NCBI GenBank assembly: GCA_036186865.1
Contig: AP025047.1
Location: forward strand, 24,763,693 to 24,827,692
Length of the DNA stretch: 64,000 bases
Direction of reading: 5' to 3'
From: Eustoma russellianum
Taxonomy: Eukaryota; Streptophyta; Magnoliopsida; Gentianales; Gentianaceae
Position 1 is the stretch's first letter. The number at the start of each line of letters is the position of its first letter. A program made the translations under genes and the position numbers. Under the pieces are notes generated by a model. The model saw only the letters and a list, made by a program, of their open reading frames with translations, ran no database searches and had not been told where the DNA came from. This document shows, piece by piece, positions 1 to 12,100 of the stretch.

Positions 1-274
1 AAAAAAAAAAAAGAACATAACATAAGAGCGTCATCTGTTAAACTAGGTCAGAGCATAGAAAACAATTGAAATAGTTTCGTGTTCCCTACATTAGTGTACC
101 ACATTTGACAGTAAATGCCTCCTTTCACAATCAGTGATCAAATTGATGTCTTCTAGAAACTAGGGGTTCTCATCATGTGCAGAATCATAAAAGTACAAGA
201 AAAAAGAAAAGAAAAAGTCGGTAAGGTGGGAGGCCAAAAGGTAAAATATACAGCAAGGTACAAATGTAAGAAAC

Positions 275-3200
275 CTGATACGAGTAGTGCGTGTGAACAT
301 CAATTGATGACATAAAACATGATTGTGTAGGATGCGTCTGCAAAAGAGAGCCCAAATGAAGTTTAGGCCTGACATTCTCAAATGAAATATCATATCTATA
401 TAACAAGAGTTTTCAGCCAGTTGATGCAAATAACAGGGGTCAGTTCTACAGGCCATTCACAAGTTAAAATATTAAGACTAAGAAAAGTCTGCAAATAATA
501 ATCACATGTTTTGAATTATTTGGGAAAGGGAAGGAGATCCGTTAAACTTGAAATAGTCGGTAAAACTCAAGGATTAGATAAATCTGGAAGAAAAACGAGT
601 ATTTGAAATACAGCCAAGTAACATTCAAGTATTGAAAGCCTGATTCATAGCCTATTCTAACATATATATGATTCAAGAAGAAAATGATGAAGATAAGTTT
701 CCTCCTCCGAGGAAGTACCAAGTGTATAAAATAATAAGATAGAACCTATAAGCTATAAGGGTTCATTCTTGGTTCACATATACTCTCTAGCACACATGCT
801 TTCCAGAAATACAATAACAGCAGGACAAAAAGAGACCTATGTCAAACGTTGCCGGTTTTTTTTGGGGGTGTGTTTGGGGGGTGGGGGGGGCATACGCAGC
901 GAGCAGAAATATTGGGGCAGCATGAGTCTCTCCCATATCTCAATTTCAATTCCAAGAACCCTAAATCACCACCTTCCTTCTACTCTAAATCTCTCATCTT
1001 TCACTTATCCTCTGGACTATGCAAATCATGATTATGTCGAAGCACAGGGTTATTGTTGCCTACAAGTTGGAGGAGGTGATGAGGGAATCGGGCTCCCCAA
1101 TGGCTTTTTGGTGGAGTTAATGCCCAAACATCTGGAATATTTCAGGTTAGCGGGAGTTCCAGGGGAAGGGAAGTCTTTTCTTGAAATGGCAGAGTGGAAT
1201 CAGGATTATGCGAGATCAGTGATTCAGCAAAGGCCTGACGAAAAAGCTAGGTTAAGTGGGATAGTTGTCATTGAGGAATACATGGGAACATATTAGTTTT
1301 TCAGAGGAAATAAAAATAGAAAGATGTGCGATTTGGAGAAGGCAGGTAGCATTTCCGGATTCTTGGAAATGAAATTCAGATATAGGAGTAGACCGATGCT
1401 GCCCTGTATGGTTTTGTTTTCCTTCCTTTTTTTTCCTGTCTGAAACTTGAAAAACGGTGTTGCTTGGCACTTTAGAAGTTTGGGAGAACTACTTTGAGAA
1501 GATCTGCTATCTAAGAAAAAGGCCTCACCAGCAATAGTTGGGACCCTCTCCTAATATTTTTGTCATAAAACATCCCGAACTCAAAACGACTGCCATTTTG
1601 AGACAGTTGGAATTTTTTTTTTTTTAAAGACTGCCGCGGTTTGGGATCAAATTCTACTCTTCTTCCCCAAAGTCGACCAATTCAACGGATTCAACCTTTC
1701 TTCTCAATATCTACTGCGATTCAGCTTTAATCTCATCTCCTCTCTCTCTATCTCAGCCCGTTTGCTACTGCTCTGAGGACACCAAATTGGAGCTTCAAGC
1801 TAAGTCGACCATATGACAAGTTCGGACCCCTAGTCCGCTTTTCACCCGGAACATCATTGATTTATGGGAAGGACAACGATGTAAAGGGGATCTGAATCTG
1901 CTAATTTTGCAGCAATTTGAAGGCGAGGATGACGGAGAGGACTACCTGAAAACTTCTTTCTTCATTTTTATTTTCAGACCACCATGGTGGATGTGGGTGA
2001 GAGTGAAGGTTTTAGACTTCGCAGCTTTTGAGGAGTATTTTGCTCTTTTTCATGTGAGTTGGGATGATTTGAGATTTAGATGATTGTTGATACCATTCAA
2101 AGTAGCAGACCTGTGAATTTTAATTATAAAGATTATGTTTTTGTTTTTATTTTTTTTGTTGTTGTCTCCCATTTGTTTCCTTCAACTTCCTTTTTTCTGA
2201 GATTCATTTCACACCTTCTAACATTTAGGGTTGGAGTTTGTGCGGAAAGAGGAAGACCTCTGTCATTGCAATCCCGTTCTAGTTTTAGCCCCCCCCCCCC
2301 CCCCTCCTCAAATTTCTGTGATTAAACTAACCACAGCGAGATGAAGGTGGTGGCCGAGAAGGAAGGGAGGGAGGGAGGAGAAGAAGGTGCAGTTGTAGGG
2401 TGGGTGGGGGTGTGGAATGGATTGCAGGGCTCTAGTGACAAGGACGAGGAGGGGGGGGCGCACTGCAGGGGTGGGAGAGGAAAAAGAAAAGCTTTGGCTT
2501 TTAAACGCATATAATAATATAATAAACGTTTTCCTAAATGTCTCAAAACAGCTGTTGTTTCAAGTTTAGGGTGCTATAGGTTATACAAATATAAGGAGAG
2601 TATCCCAAGTTCCCAACTGCACCAGCAAGGTATCAGGAAAAGATTGCTCAACCTATGCCATTTACTTTACAATCACAAGCTTCGAAGCATAAAGGCAGTA
2701 GCCAAAAAAACCAAAACGCGGAGATGTAAATAGAACAAAATGCAATCAAATTATGGTAGAATAGATTTTTCCTTACATGAATCCACCCTAGTGGAAACAA
2801 AGATTGCTTGTCCTGCACTTCAAATATCTCTTCCTCGTTTGTTGTTTGACACTGCAAAAAAATGTACAAATACCGAATAACTGGTTGAAATTATGAGGGG
2901 GGAAAGGCCACAAGTACAAAAAGAAATTCATTACTTACAGAATCAGAAGTTGACTCTTGCTTAGGAATGATTAGAGCTGTAATACAAAATTTTCTGTTTT
3001 TCTGAAAACCACATCAAAATTGATATACCAGAATAAGCACAATAATCTTCAGCTAGGCAAAATCTGAAGACAAGACTTGATAAATATCCAAAATTCTGCA
3101 CATACAAGAGAACCCGCTAGAACACCGCAAGTCTCCAAATTTTTCACTGTATTAGATTTGGCCAGCGTCATGAAACTATCCATTATTGAAGTTGGCTGCC

Positions 3201-6200
3201 AGGGTAAGCAAATAGTGAATTTAATCAAAACAGGCGATGATAACATTTGATAGGTAATTAGACAATATGCCTAAACTACTGAGTTGAGAGGGGAGGGGAA
3301 CCCAGAGAAGTCGAGGTTTATAAATGATAAGGAAAGAACTGAAGTTCAAGGAAGAAATGGTGACCAAAAAAATGAACCCTCACTATATGCAATTCAAGAG
3401 GAGCTTCAGAGGTAACTAATCCACTAGCAGTAGATACAGAATCAGCCTCACTGGCATTTGATGTGGTCGGGATTAGGTCCTGTATATCAGCTAGAACAGG
3501 TGGAGGAGAAGGCTGCCTTATGATTTCTGTTTGCACTGGAACATCTGTCGCTTCAAAAGAGATCAAAGAAAGAGGTTCGTTGGCTTGGCTCATTTGAGCA
3601 CCTCTTCTCAACTGGTCTGGCGCTTCAGACTTTGCCGTATCACTTATTTGACTATCTTTCTTCAATTGGTCTATTGATTCAGAATTTGTTGCTTCACAAT
3701 TGTTTCTATCAATTGGAGGGACAGGCCCATTCTCCAAAGGCTTTTGGACACTACTTTTGCTTGAAAGAAAAAAAAAAAACTCTAAATTAGCAAGCACTAA
3801 AAAGCCGTGTATTGAGATAACATAAATGATAAAAAGGACAAAAATCTAGGACCATTTGGCACTTTAACTAATACCAAATTATAGAATTATACCAAGAGAG
3901 CTTCTATGAGATGCTTTCCCTTATTCACTTCTAGACTAAAAAAATAACCAAGTAGATAGACAAGGATAAATAGGTATGCCAAATTTCATGTAAAATGGCT
4001 AACCTTGGGATTTCAACAGGGGAGCAGTCGATGTTACTTGGGTAAATGACCTGCAGCATTGGAAAAAAGAATTAAATTTTTCACATTTTGGTGAAATTAA
4101 AACAAAAGCATGCAGGAAAAGATTATACCCTTTTGTCACTGGGTGGAGGCTGCCACTGCTTATAAAGTCCATTTGGCCCTAAAATAGAATGCCTGCTAAG
4201 CGTCTCCTCCTTTGGTCGGGGAACACTGAGTGATCTGCGAACATCATGAAGGCAAATTATAATAAAAAAGAAAGAAAAAAAATGCAGCAAGAACAACCGT
4301 AGAATACCCCAGACACATTCACTTCCACAGCAGAAGCATACATTTTGATTGAAGAGCTGCGTCATCATAAGCATTAGCTTAGGACCCAAAACATGTACAC
4401 ATAGTCGCATATTCACACAAGCAGATATAACACGGAATCGACCGAAACCAACAATTCTGAGGAAACAATCCAAGAACTGATGCAGAGGCAAAAGGCCTTA
4501 GACAGCTCTTGAAGGCACATCTTAGTATACATTAACTACGCAGAATAAATAAATAACTAAATAGTATACTTATGACGCTGGATCCAAGTAATCAACCAAA
4601 TGCTATGATAAATAAAGCTTACACTTGGCGAAATTGCTCCTCTACAGGCCGGGCAATAGATAAATGAGGAGAGCCACGACGTAAATAATTGCTGTAGTGA
4701 GCACCAGGGATAGATGCCTATCAAATGCAAAATAGCTTTCAAAATAATGCGTATTCTCAAATCTAAAACTTATAACTGCAGAAGATCTGAGACAAATTTA
4801 TCATAAGTAAACAAATAATAGATAGATTGCACATTTTACCTTAGTCAGGGTATAACCATTCAGATTGTTTTGCTTGACCAGGGGCCACTCTAGGGAGGAT
4901 TCAGGATAATTGTTGTCATGTTGAAAGCCCAGCTTATTTACTTGAGGCACTTGCTTGCTCTTTAACTCTTCAATTTTCCGTTGAACATCAGCCTTAAGGT
5001 CCTCTAGCTCAGTAAGAGCACCCAATAGTCTCTGTAAGAAGAAGTGGTTGAACTATACTTGTCAGATCAGAACGGCAGAAGTAACAACCTTGTGCAAGAG
5101 AACAATTACCTTCTTGACATAAATCTTATTGCTTTGCAGAGATGTCCTGTAATCACGATGGTAAGGAATTGTCTCTGTGACCAAACTGCGAGACATGACT
5201 AGTTTAGCTTAGGGACATGTAAAACATGAAAACTTGTTATTAAAGAACCTAAGTCTTGAAATGTGTGAAATTCTATATCCTGAGCACTAGAAAATAGAAA
5301 TCTCCATGCATAAACTTGTATAAAGGGTTCTCACCTTGAGAATCTTAGTAGCATAATGTATAAATCGATAATATTCTTCTCTGCTCGAAAGATGTCAGCC
5401 TATGCTAATAGGAAGGAGGGGAAGAGGTCAGCAAGGGTGGATAATATGTAACAAGTATAATACATGTGCAATTGTGCATATGCATTCAGATAATCAAACG
5501 ATAGAGAAAGAATCAATAAACATAAAAATACATAAGCAAGCAGAAGCCCAGGAGGTATACATGGTAACCATCAGAAAGTTTCTGTAACCGGAACCCATAA
5601 ATCAAAACAAAGGACCTAAGACAAGACAGAATTTTCTGACAGAAACCAAGAAAGCAAAATCGTCTTCTGAAATGATCGCAGATTCTTGTACTATAGACTT
5701 AGTGCAGGCTGTAGTACATCCAGAAGACGTGAATGTGTCAGCCCAGCTTTCAACCTAACTTGGGCCATCACTGAAGCTTTAAGTGAGGTAGCTTAAAGTT
5801 AATTCAACCATTTCCTACATAACCACAACAAGAAAAGAAAACCCAATGTTGCCTGGAACGCAATCCGTTCCATTGAACGGAACAAAATTTGAACAGAAAC
5901 CGGAATTAATTATAGTTCATGGTGTGCTGGGAAGATACCTCTCTGGTTTTCTATAGTAATTTGCAATTTAATTTTGAAAGCGGAACGCTAGTGGGTGAAT
6001 TTAAGGTAATAAAGAATAAAATGATATTGTTAACTGTTCTTTATTCAACTTTTGTTTTGTATATCACTTTTTCTTTTTTTTTTCCTTTTTTTGTAAGTGT
6101 TTTGTTTAGTACAAGTCTCCTGCAATATTCAATAAACAGAGACTCATATCGCTGTCGGTTGATTTTGCGTTTGTTAATGTATGAATCAACCATGATGTCC

Positions 6201-7874
6201 TTCTAATTTCTTCTTTTATGTTCAATTTCCGGAATGGCCAAATCACCAGCTATTTCCCAAGTGAACCAAATCATGGATCCTTCTAATTTCTTCTTCTAGG
6301 TTTTCTTCTGGGAACGGCCTCGATCCAACCAAATCAGGGCTCAAAAGAGTGGGAGCAAACAACTCTAAAACCTATCACAAATGTGATCCCAGATGCATAA
6401 AAGAAGATACATCCCCAAGGAAACTTTCCAAGTTCATCCAATTATCACCATCATTTATTTCATCCGACACATTCTGATCTGCACATATTTGACGGGAAAA
6501 AACACGAGGAAGGCAACAAGGACTCGCAGCTCTTCTCTGCATTTGCTTTTACTCTTGCCAAGCAGATGATTCACATCAACAACACTCAAGCTTGTTCACA
6601 CTATGTGGCTCGGCTATATGGGTTAATCATTTCTCTTAGGTTTTATTTATTTATTTTCTTTTTTCTCGTTTTGTTTTTTTGTTTATAATACCGTATCCTC
6701 CTTGTGCATCTCCTAGTACCTAATGCATAACATACGCCTTTCGAATACACATTTTTCAAAATTATCATATCATAGCAACCGTGATTCAGACATAAGTACC
6801 TAAAATTCTCACTTAAATCTTATACCTCTACATAAGATTGGTTACACGAATAACTGTCTTCACTGACCATATGCTTCCTAATTTTCATATAAGTCATATC
6901 CTTCCTTATTGTCTCTCTCCATGCCTTTTTTAAGTCTGTCTCTCATGTGTTTAACATTCATTGTCTCGCACTGCCTAACAGGTGCACTTATAGGACACAT
7001 ATTCACATAAATCAAAAATTGAAGGTCCCCACTCCAAAGGCCTCCAATGATTTATATAAAGCCTTTAAAGATATTTGTTATGGAATGGTTAAACATGCCA
7101 TTACATACCCAAAAATCATCAACCTTAACTGCGTCTACTTTTCTTCATTAAACGTCTAAGTTTCCGTTTAAGAACAAGGAGTCCAATAACCCATGGAGAA
7201 TCTTCCGGTTTAGACATTCAAATATCTTTTCAACGTTTCTCATTGCCATCAAAGCGCTTGTTATCCTTAAGCCCAAATCTCACAAGAATTTCTTTAACGA
7301 TTCATGCTGTGGACCTCCTTAACTTTTTGTCAAGAAAAAAGAATAAATTCGTTCAGTAAAAATTGGCTTGTCATCATTGAAGAGTCATGGCTTAGACAAC
7401 AAATAGATGAATGTGAGCCTGCCCACTGACCGTAACCAAACAAAACTACTCAATTATTTACTGTGACATAAAGAACTCGCTTCCAGAGTGCTTACACGTA
7501 AACCCAGGATTGATATCAAAAATCAAACCTGAAAAATACAACTACCGTGATCTCATACACAATAAGTCCAAAGCTTAAGTACAAAATTCATATTGCAGCT
7601 ACAATTTTTCAAACGAAATCACAAACCCCCAAAAAAAAAACTTCATATAGTCATGAAACTATGAAGATGCCACATTTGAATAACAATCACAAGTCAAAGA
7701 TATGCACGGTCAACAAAGACAGAAGGATAAAAAAGAAACCTGTCTAAGGATGTTGTCAGCAATCCGGTAGTAGTAGTTCAAAGATATACGATTATTCACA
7801 TCCAATTTCCGAGCAGTGGAGGCGATGTTGATCGTCGCCATTGACTGCGACGGCGAAGGAGACGGAGTCATCAT
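275..7874 (-). CDS. AMSH1: AMSH1-like JAMM-family deubiquitinase, partial (3' end outside window)
   Basis: Plant AMSH proteins are zinc metalloproteases that cleave ubiquitin chains (notably K63-linked) and act with ESCRT-III in endosomal sorting. Twelve exons with GT/AG borders and consistent phases can be placed: 7740-7874, 5335-5399, 5110-5185, 4840-5031, 4623-4717, 4129-4234, 4004-4050, 3384-3759, 3106-3195, 2939-3001, 2777-2851 and 275-337, giving about 461 codons. Arabidopsis AMSH1 has about 500, so one or more C-terminal exons lie left of base 1. Residues 1 to about 115 form the N-terminal MIT/USP8-dimer-like region (NRISLNYYYRIADNILRQ). A linker holds SRHSILGPNGL and RQPSPPPVLADIQDL. 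The MPN+ domain starts near residue 365. JAMM residues are intact: Glu385 (NLETCGV), His440, His442, Ser450 and Asp453 (HTHPTQSCFMSSID). The start at 7874 gives a short variable N-terminus; Met at 7841 is an alternative. No stop or frameshift was seen, so the gene looks functional. Exact paralogue (AMSH1 versus AMSH2/3) is inferred from remembered family features. Confidence 0.9.
338..1525. other. AMSH1-like intron 11, part left of the MULE; unidentified short reading frame
   Basis: Most of this stretch is ordinary AT-rich intron. At 1012-1296 on the plus strand an open frame ends in a stop and reads AGVPGEGKSFLEMAEWNQDY and VIQQRPDEKARLSGIVVIEE. This looks more like real protein than random translation and has coding-like base composition. 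It is preceded by a CT-rich, UTR-like tract (920-1010) and a G-rich run at 860-890. I do not recognise the protein. It may be a retrocopied or captured gene fragment that entered the intron. No target duplication or poly(A) was found. Confidence 0.3.
1535..2619. mobile_element. Non-autonomous Mutator-like element (MULE) in AMSH1-like intron 11
   Basis: A perfect 9-bp direct repeat, CACCAGCAA, occurs at 1526-1534 and 2620-2628. Just inside it lie inverted repeats of about 85-90 bp (1535-1622 and 2530-2619 reversed). Both begin with a/cAGTTGGGA, carry CTCTCCTNATATTT, and end with TTTTGAGACA. Similarity is roughly three quarters by eye, and the right copy has a small insertion near its tip. Long inverted repeats with a 9-bp target duplication are the mark of Mutator-like elements. 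The 1.1-kb body encodes no transposase. It contains a CT-rich stretch around 1650-1760 that resembles a plant 5' UTR and a run of about 17 C at 2290, so a captured gene fragment (Pack-MULE) is possible but unproven. Confidence 0.85.
5400..7739 (-). other. AMSH1-like intron 1 (2.3 kb), no gene recognised
   Basis: This intron lies between exon 1 (donor CAG|GT at 7740/7739) and exon 2 (acceptor at 5401-5400, followed by GCTGACATC). It is AT-rich. Short open frames inside have no recognisable product. A short near-direct repeat (ccttctaatttcttctt) occurs around 6199 and 6280. Confidence 0.7.
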
Positions 7875-8216
7875 TCTCCAAGTAAAGATCTCTAGACAAT
7901 TCTCTGCCAAAAAATTATCAGTCAGCAGGATTAATTGATTTTTCTCCGGCCCGAAAATGGAGCGGATTTTGGGCGGCGGAGCGCGGTATCGTCAACGGAG
8001 GGCTGATGATCAGAGAGAGAGTTACGATCATACGCTTGAGGGGTAATAAAGGTCATTGTGGCTTAATTTTGAGGGCAAAGATGGAAAGACGTGTTGTAGT
8101 TGTTGAGGCTCCTTTGGTTCGTCCAAAATTTGGTACAATTTGCACTTTCAGGCGACAGCTCTCGTCCTAGTAATATATTACATATTTGATCATTTAGACG
8201 TTGCTTATTATTTCAA
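7875..8216 (-). promoter_or_regulatory. Presumed 5' UTR and promoter of the AMSH1-like gene
   Basis: This is the 340 bases between the AMSH1-like start codon and the target duplication of element 1. It is locally GC-rich near 7950-8010 (gcggcggagcgcggtat), as expected for a plant 5' region. No clear TATA box was identified. Element 1 begins 348 bases upstream and points away from the gene, so the remaining native promoter is short. This is inference from position only. Confidence 0.45.
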
Positions 8217-8221
8217 TGATT

Positions 8222-9073
8222 TGTTGGAAAAAGTATGTTAAAATACTTTTAAAAATATGTTCTAAACTTATATAGAAGCATGTATAATGTTGTATGGGAG
8301 CTTGGTTAATGATTTGAACACTTTTAACTTGGAGAATATCACTTGGATCGATCCAAGTGAGAGTTGGATCGAACCAAGTGAAAGATTGAATAAAGTTAAG
8401 TGTTCTAGAGGGCATGGATCGATCAATGTAAGGAACCTCGATCGATCGATGTAGTGTGTTGCAGCTCTGGAAGCTTTTGCTCTAACATAGATCGATCATG
8501 TAGATCGATCTATGTGACATCGATCGATCGATGTGAGGCCGAAGTAATCTGTCCGACTTCGATCGATCACATCGATAGATAGAAGTGACATCGATCGATC
8601 GATGTGCCAACGGACAGAACCTTTCATGCTAAGTTGCATCCTTTTGGTCCAAGAATCATCTCCCTTCACATTTGAACGTTAAACAACTGACTCGGGAGGT
8701 CTGAAAACTGCTGAGACTTGTTTAAACAATGCTTTTCTTCTATCATAAAGTCTATATATACAAGGCTTGACTATCTTACAAAGACATATAAAATCTCTTG
8801 CAAAACTTAGTGCAGAAATTTCAGCAGTCTTCTTCCTTCTTCTCCTCTACTTTCAAACACTTCTCTTGTGCAAGTTCATCTTCCTCTCGTAGAGCGAACG
8901 AAAGGAAGAAGCCGTTATATTCTGGGAGGCTTATGCCAAGCAGTTCACCTCGCTCGTGGTGGAGCCATTTTAGCTTTAAAGACAGCAACATTTGTTGTGT
9001 CTCGGCTTTCATTCTCTTTGTTGGAAGCGTTTTTACTTCTTGTTTGATACCATATTCATACATGTTTCTAACA
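8222..9073 (+). repeat. 5' LTR of element 1
   Basis: This 852-bp direct repeat pairs with 13530-14343. U3 carries a cluster of ATCGATCGAT palindromes at about 8345-8605 (offset 120-385), then a TATA box, TATATATA, at 8753-8760. Compared with the other LTR of the same element, the palindrome array differs in length: about 60 bases around 8540-8600 are missing on the right, and a short extra segment is present there. So the array is prone to expansion and loss. Confidence 0.93.
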
Positions 9074-9100
9074 ATCTTAAAGCTAAAATCTCTCTGCAAT

Positions 9101-12100
9101 ATGGCTACCAAACATCACGCTATTTATGATATGTCAAAAGTAGAACCTTTTGATGGCAAATTCTTCAAGAGATGGTCTGCAAAGGTTCTATTTTTTCTTG
9201 AGATGATGTCTGTCTCCTATGTGCTCACAAAGGAGAAACCTACTGAAGAAGGAGAAGCACTCAAATATGAAGCCGACAACACTACCTACAGGGGTCATAT
9301 CCTGCATTTTCTGTCAAACTCTCTGTTTGACATTTATGTCAAATTTACATCTGCAAGGGAGATTTGGAAAGCACTTCAGAATAAGTATGGTTCTGAAGAT
9401 GTTGGAAAAAGGAAATGTGTGGTCACTGAGTTCCTCAAATTTCAAATGGTTGACCACATACCTATAAACGATCAAATCCATCAGTTTCAGCAATTGGTGG
9501 ACAATCTTGAACAAGAAGGCATCAAAATAGATGAGACCTTCCAGGCTGCCTCCTTGTTGGAAAAGTTACCTTCTTCTTGGAACAAATACAAAAAGAGAGG
9601 TAAACATGATGACTCCAAGCTTACCATGGATGGTGTCATCAAACACATACGTATTGAAGAAAACAACCGGTTGGAAGATGCAGAGGGTGCTGAGAATGAA
9701 TCTCAGACCAATATTCTGGAGCAAAATCCAAAGTCAAAGAGGCCGAAACTCCAGAATGTCAAAGCACAACACAATAAAGGTAAACCTTTTGTGCAGGGAC
9801 AAAAGAAGTCTAAAGGAGTATGCTGGGTTTGCGGAAATGCTAGACACAAAGCCTTCTTCTGCAACAAAAGGAACAGTCAAGCAAGTGGTCTTGCAAATCT
9901 GACGGAGCATGATGGAGAAGACAAAGTCAAAGACGAGGAGATTATTGCTGCAATCGTCGTGGACGAGGTAAACCTTGTTGGAGGTGCTACAGAATGGGTG
10001 GTTGATACCGGAGCCACTAGACACATTGCTACCAGTAGAGATCTATTTCTTGATGTTCAAGAAATAGACAGTGGAGACCAGGTTTTTCTTGGGGATGCAC
10101 GAGGAACCCGTGTTCTTGGGAAGGGAAAGTGCTTCTGAAGTTAACTTCGGAGAAAAGGCTGGAATTGAGTAATGTACTCTATGTTCTTACTATACGTAGG
10201 AATTTGATTTCTGGAGCACTTCTAAACAAGGCCAATCTTAAACTTGTTTTTGATTCTGATAAATTAGTGCTCACTAGAAATGGAGAATTCATCGGGAAGG
10301 GGTTTTGTAATGCTGGATTATTTGTACTTGATGCTACATGCATAACAAATAATAACACTTCTTCTTCTGTGTACTTGTTGGATTCTTATGATATTTGACA
10401 TGCTAGACTAGACCATGTTAATCTTGATGCTTTAAAAAGATTGAAAAGCATGAATGTCATATCTATAGCAAATGAAGATAAGTTTGAAAGATGTGAATAT
10501 TGTGTAAAAGCCAAGCATCATAAGAAACCATTTAAGGGTGTTGAAAGAGTCTTAAGTAAACTAGATCTCTTTCATAGTGACCTAGGTGATTTCAAGAATC
10601 ATGTAAGTAAAGGATGTAAAAGGTACTATATTACCTTCATTGATGATTATTCTAGGTTCACTAGAGTATATTTGCTAAGTCATAAAGATGAGGCTGAATA
10701 AATGTTCAGAAGTTTAAGAATGAAGTAGAGAATCAATTAGAAAGGAAAATTAAACGGTTAAGGTCCGATAGAGGAGGTGAATACATGACTACTTCATTAC
10801 AAAAGTTTTGTGAAGAACATGGAATAATTCATGAAGGAACACCTCCTTACACTCCACAATCTAACGGTGTAGCTGAGAGGAAGAATAGAACACTTAAGAA
10901 CATGATGAATGCTATGCTAATTAGTTCGGGTTTGCCGGATAATTTGTGGGGTGAGGCCATTCTTTGTGCATGTCATATTCTGAATAGAATACCACATAAA
11001 AAGACCAATAAAACCCCTTACAAACTATGGGAAGGTTATCCTCCAAATTTAGGATACTTGAAAGTGTGGGGGTGTTTAGCAAAAGTTGGTATTCCTAAAT
11101 TTCAAAGGAGTAAGATAGGACCAAAAACCAAGGATTGTGTGTTTATAGGATATGCCCAAAATAGCGTGGCATATAGGTTTATGATAATTGAGAATTCTGC
11201 AATACTAGAGTCTAAAGATGCTGAATTCTTTGAGACTATTTTTTGTATGAAATAACAAAAGGTTTTGGGTCATTCTACTTTTGAAAAAGGTGAATCTAGT
11301 AAAACTGTAGCCAATACAGAACCGGATTCGCTAAGAAGAAGCAAAAGGAAAAGGATTGAGAAAAGCTTAGGTAATGATTTTACTAAAGTTTTCATCTTAG
11401 AAGAAGATCCGAAAACTTACCAAGATGCTATAAGATCCGTAGATTCAACATTTTGGAAAGAAGCCATAAACAGCGAGTTAGATTCAATCATGAGTAATCA
11501 CACTTGGGAAGTAGTAGATTTACCTAGAGGTTGTAAACCTATAGGTTGTAAGTGGGTGTTTAGAAAGAAGTTGAAGGCGGATGGCACCATAGATAAGTTT
11601 AAAGCTAGATTAGTGGCTAAAGGATTTACTCAACAAGGAGTAGATTTCTTTGACAATTATGCACCGGTTGCTAGAATAACAACCATTAGGATGCTAGTTG
11701 CATTAGCTTCTATCTATAAACTTGTAATACATCAAATGGATGTAAAAACTGCGTTTTTAAATGGAGATTTAGATGAAGAAATCTATGTGAAACAACTCGA
11801 GGGAATGATTGTTAAAGGGCAAGAACATAAAGTGTGTAGACTAAAGAAATCTTTATACGGTTTGAAATAGGCCCCTAAACAATGGCATGAGAAATTTGAG
11901 AATGCCTTGATAGCAAATGGCTATGTAGTAAATGAAAGTGATAGATGTGTTTATAGCAAATTTGAAAATCTTGATGGTGTAATTGTTTGCTTATATGTGG
12001 ATGACATGTTGATATTTGGTACGAATTTAGATTTGTTAATAAAACCAAATTGTTTTTGTCATTAGTTTTCGATATGAAAGATATGGAAAATGCTGACTTT

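Noticed and set aside
2080..2546. Open frames around the C-run in the MULE
   Set aside because: They depend on homopolymer translation (poly-Pro and Ser) and show no domain.
8345..8610. GATC-rich sequence as bacterial Dam-type or replication-origin signal
   Set aside because: The context is plant nuclear DNA with spliced genes and retrotransposons; no bacterial genes are present.
8798..9100. N-terminal extension fusing LTR sequence to gag of element 1
   Set aside because: It crosses the LTR end; the gag start at 9101 agrees with the copia gag pattern, so the extension is chance.
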